Made by a program: the position numbers and the translations under genes. A DNA stretch of 8,335 bases from CAZWRN01 sp964446685. GTDB lineage: Bacteria > Patescibacteriota > Microgenomatia > Daviesbacterales > UBA10151. Of this stretch, positions 6,741-8,335 are shown piece by piece (position 1 is the stretch's first letter; each line of letters opens with the position of its first letter). Under the pieces are notes generated by a model. The model was not told where the DNA came from. It saw nothing but the letters and a program-made list of their open reading frames with translations, and searched no databases. The stretch is from assembly GCA_964446685.1 (NCBI GenBank), contig CAYUPO010000035.1:1-8335 (forward strand), given 5' to 3'.

Positions 6741-7067
6741 TTATTTATTGCTTAGAGTTGCGGCCAATGAAAGGGCTTCAGCGGTTTTTCCCTGAGCTAT
6801 TAACTTAATCATATCATTTGCAACAACCTTTTCAAGTTTCACCTTGATTTTACCTTCTTCATAGGCAGCTAAATTGTTAAAAGCAGGCCATTTCAATGCC
6901 AGTTTATGAAGAAAACCTATCAGATGGTCGTGATTTGAAAGTTTTTCGGTGTTATCAAGAGTAAACTGGGCGATCTCTGGAGATTGGTCTTCCAGAATCT
7001 CCCCTGACTCCAGCTTATTTACCAAAGCATCAAACACCATTTTCTTAGCCAGCTCTACGTAGTCCAT
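6741..7067 (-). CDS. Small helical protein of unknown function (108 aa)
   Basis: A 108-aa soluble protein, predicted mostly alpha-helical, with no cysteine, signal peptide or membrane helix. It has an acidic middle (LESGEILEDQSPEIAQ, residues 19-34) and a basic helical C-terminus ending in IAQGKTAEALSLAATLSNK. I do not recognise the family. It lies 26 bases downstream of the Cys-cluster protein gene and 3 bases upstream of the 596-aa gene, so it is the middle gene of an operon and may be an adaptor or chaperone-like partner of one neighbour (inferred from size and position only). The ATG has no Shine-Dalgarno. A TATAAT sequence (7074-7079 on the minus strand) lies 6 bases before it, but without a good -35. 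Confidence 0.75.
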   Translation of the reverse strand: MDYVELAKKMVFDALVNKLESGEILEDQSPEIAQFTLDNTEKLSNHDHLIGFLHKLALKWPAFNNLAAYEEGKIKVKLEKVVANDMIKLIAQGKTAEALSLAATLSNK

Positions 7068-7093
7068 AGATCTATTATATACATATAAGAAGG

Positions 7094-8335
7094 TTATTCA
7101 GGGAAGCAATCGGTACAAAAGCCGCAGGCTCCGAATTTTTCTGATTTTTTGTCCTGATTGCAGTTGCCGCAGTGCTTGGTTTCGCCACTGGAACTTTTTG
7201 ATTCTCCTCCCCAACCAACACCGGAAAAGGTAGTGAAGTTTTTCAGTGAACCGGTTAGAGTGGATCCACCGGAAGTTTCCCAGGTGCCGCAGAAAGCTCC
7301 GGTATTGGTTTTCATTTCTTTTAAAGCTGCCATATCCACTCTCGTTTCATCAACAAGAGGATTTCCTAACCTATCCAACTTGGCACTGTTGGCCAACATT
7401 CTTTCAGTTTGAACCTGTTGGATCACTTTTTTTGTGGCAGTTATATATTTATCTTTGATTAGTCCCTGTACCACTTTCGGGTCAGCCCCACTGGCAATCT
7501 CCCCTGCTAACCATATAGCAACTTCAGTCGACGCACGGTCTTCAAGAGATTGCCTTAACTCAGGGTCTTGTACTGCCATGAGCGTTTGCTGGTCAATGCC
7601 AAACATAGTTGGTTTATTTGTATGGATCCCCGTCCTTCGACATAGCTCAGGATCAGTGACTTCCGCGGGGATGACAGAGGAAGTGGTTTCAAGATTTTGC
7701 TTAATTTTGAACATTTTATTGTAAACCTGCTCAGGAGTGAGCTCTCCTTCAATCATCAGACTGGTTCGCATCACCCGGTCTATTTGCTCAGTTTCAGGAG
7801 TATTATCTTTGCCAAATCCGGCAAAGAATTCCTGTCCACCCAACTCTTTCATCATTGCTCCGTAATCTTCTGTTTTCAGATCGGTTTTATATGAATGAAC
7901 CAGCATTTTTCTGACACCTGCTTCATGGGTTATTTTTCCAACGTATAGATAACCGTATTCACCGTTATATTTGTTGATCAATTGACCTTCGGCTTTCTCA
8001 GCAATTGGACTGCCCCAGACTAAAGTATGTGTTTTGATTGGGTCAAATTTTTGGTCGAAATTAACAAATAATTCCTCGTTTTGGGCCATAACTGCAGCAT
8101 CGTTACCTCGTCTCCAGCCAGTGAGGGCTTCTGTCACACTGCGGCCAATAAAAGCATGCTCTGGGCTGACCATTTTTTGAGTTATTTCTTTTTGGCCGGT
8201 TTGTTCATTGAATGTTTCAGCCTGATAATGAAGATAGGTGTTCACGGTCGGTGTCAGCTGCATCCGGGCGCGGGATTCTAGATCAAATAATGGAGCTCCA
8301 TTGACGCTGAGGGCGGAGATATTTTCCTGAATCAG
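7094..8335 (-). CDS. Protein with C-terminal cysteine cluster (zinc-ribbon-like), 5' end beyond the window
   Basis: The frame stays open past the ATG at 8261-8263 to the right edge. The 24 upstream codons read as ordinary protein (for example ISALSVNGAPLFDLESRAR), so the real start lies outside and at least 413 aa are coded here. Most of the visible part is mixed alpha/beta and soluble. The last 26 residues hold HCGNC, then 11 residues, then CGFCTDC: five Cys and one His in CxxC-type spacing, a likely zinc-binding ribbon or knuckle. A further Cys lies in GAFCGTWETSGG. About 175 codons before the end (7622-7681) an in-frame repeat-derived peptide (VIPAE...CRRTGIH) interrupts the protein. No known family is recognised. 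It is the first visible gene of an operon with the 108-aa and 596-aa genes. Confidence 0.85.
   Translation of the reverse strand: MIQENISALSVNGAPLFDLESRARMQLTPTVNTYLHYQAETFNEQTGQKEITQKMVSPEHAFIGRSVTEALTGWRRGNDAAVMAQNEELFVNFDQKFDPIKTHTLVWGSPIAEKAEGQLINKYNGEYGYLYVGKITHEAGVRKMLVHSYKTDLKTEDYGAMMKELGGQEFFAGFGKDNTPETEQIDRVMRTSLMIEGELTPEQVYNKMFKIKQNLETTSSVIPAEVTDPELCRRTGIHTNKPTMFGIDQQTLMAVQDPELRQSLEDRASTEVAIWLAGEIASGADPKVVQGLIKDKYITATKKVIQQVQTERMLANSAKLDRLGNPLVDETRVDMAALKEMKTNTGAFCGTWETSGGSTLTGSLKNFTTFSGVGWGGESKSSSGETKHCGNCNQDKKSEKFGACGFCTDCFPE
7622..7681 (-). repeat. In-frame palindromic repeat inside the Cys-cluster protein gene
   Basis: On the + strand, ATCCCCG (7626-7632) and CGGGGAT (7666-7672) form a perfect 7-bp inverted repeat. 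Within it lies CCTTCGACATAGCTCAGG (7634-7651) with small inverted ends. These are hallmarks of dispersed palindromes of the CTGTCATCCCCGCG...CGGGGATCCA type, normally intergenic. Here the element is translated in frame as 20 residues beginning SSVIPAE and ending RRTGIH. That composition (VIPAE..., RTGIH) is typical of translated repeat elements rather than of ordinary protein. Confidence 0.7.

Noticed and set aside
7555..7752. Short frame on the minus strand with a peptide reading LILSYVEGRGS
   Set aside because: It is a second-frame translation of the palindromic repeat and the surrounding gene, overlapping the Cys-cluster protein frame.

Overview
The window most likely comes from a Candidate Phyla Radiation (Patescibacteria) bacterium, probably a Microgenomates-type genome. 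I infer this from the AT-rich coding sequence, the large proteins of no family I recognise, the VirB6/TrbL-like polytopic protein of a kind I associate with CPR type IV secretion/pilus-like loci, and the dispersed palindromic repeats. The standard code with normal stops reads well throughout. A run of 10 Ns at 222-231 marks a scaffold join, so the true distance there is unknown.

Layout. (1) 2-103 (+): the last 33 codons of a small membrane protein, possibly a VirB2/TrbC-like pilin, ending in a possible hairpin terminator. (2) 115-278: no gene. It holds a REP-like inverted repeat whose right arm runs into the N gap. (3) 279-1904 (+): a 541-aa polytopic membrane protein with a lipoprotein-like signal and VirB6/TrbL-like character. 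(4) 1907-4630 (-): a 907-aa soluble, highly charged protein of unknown function. It converges with the membrane protein gene, leaving only 2 bp between the stops. (5) 4631-4946: an intergenic region with a good sigma70-type promoter for the 907-aa gene, a hairpin leader, and a striking inverted array of CAGAT/ATCTG units. (6) 4947-8335 (-): a three-gene operon, transcribed from beyond the right edge. In transcription order it encodes a protein of at least 413 aa with a C-terminal Cys cluster, a 108-aa helical protein, and a 596-aa coiled-coil protein with an Ala/Gly-rich membrane-like C-terminus.

How the genes may work together. The left end looks like part of a secretion or pilus-like membrane machine. 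The minus-strand genes could be cytoplasmic or membrane-associated partners, or unrelated. None of the four minus-strand proteins can be assigned a biochemical function from the sequence. The most distinctive observations are an in-frame palindromic-repeat insertion inside the Cys-cluster protein gene (7622-7681) and the 121-bp CAGAT inverted array (4791-4911).
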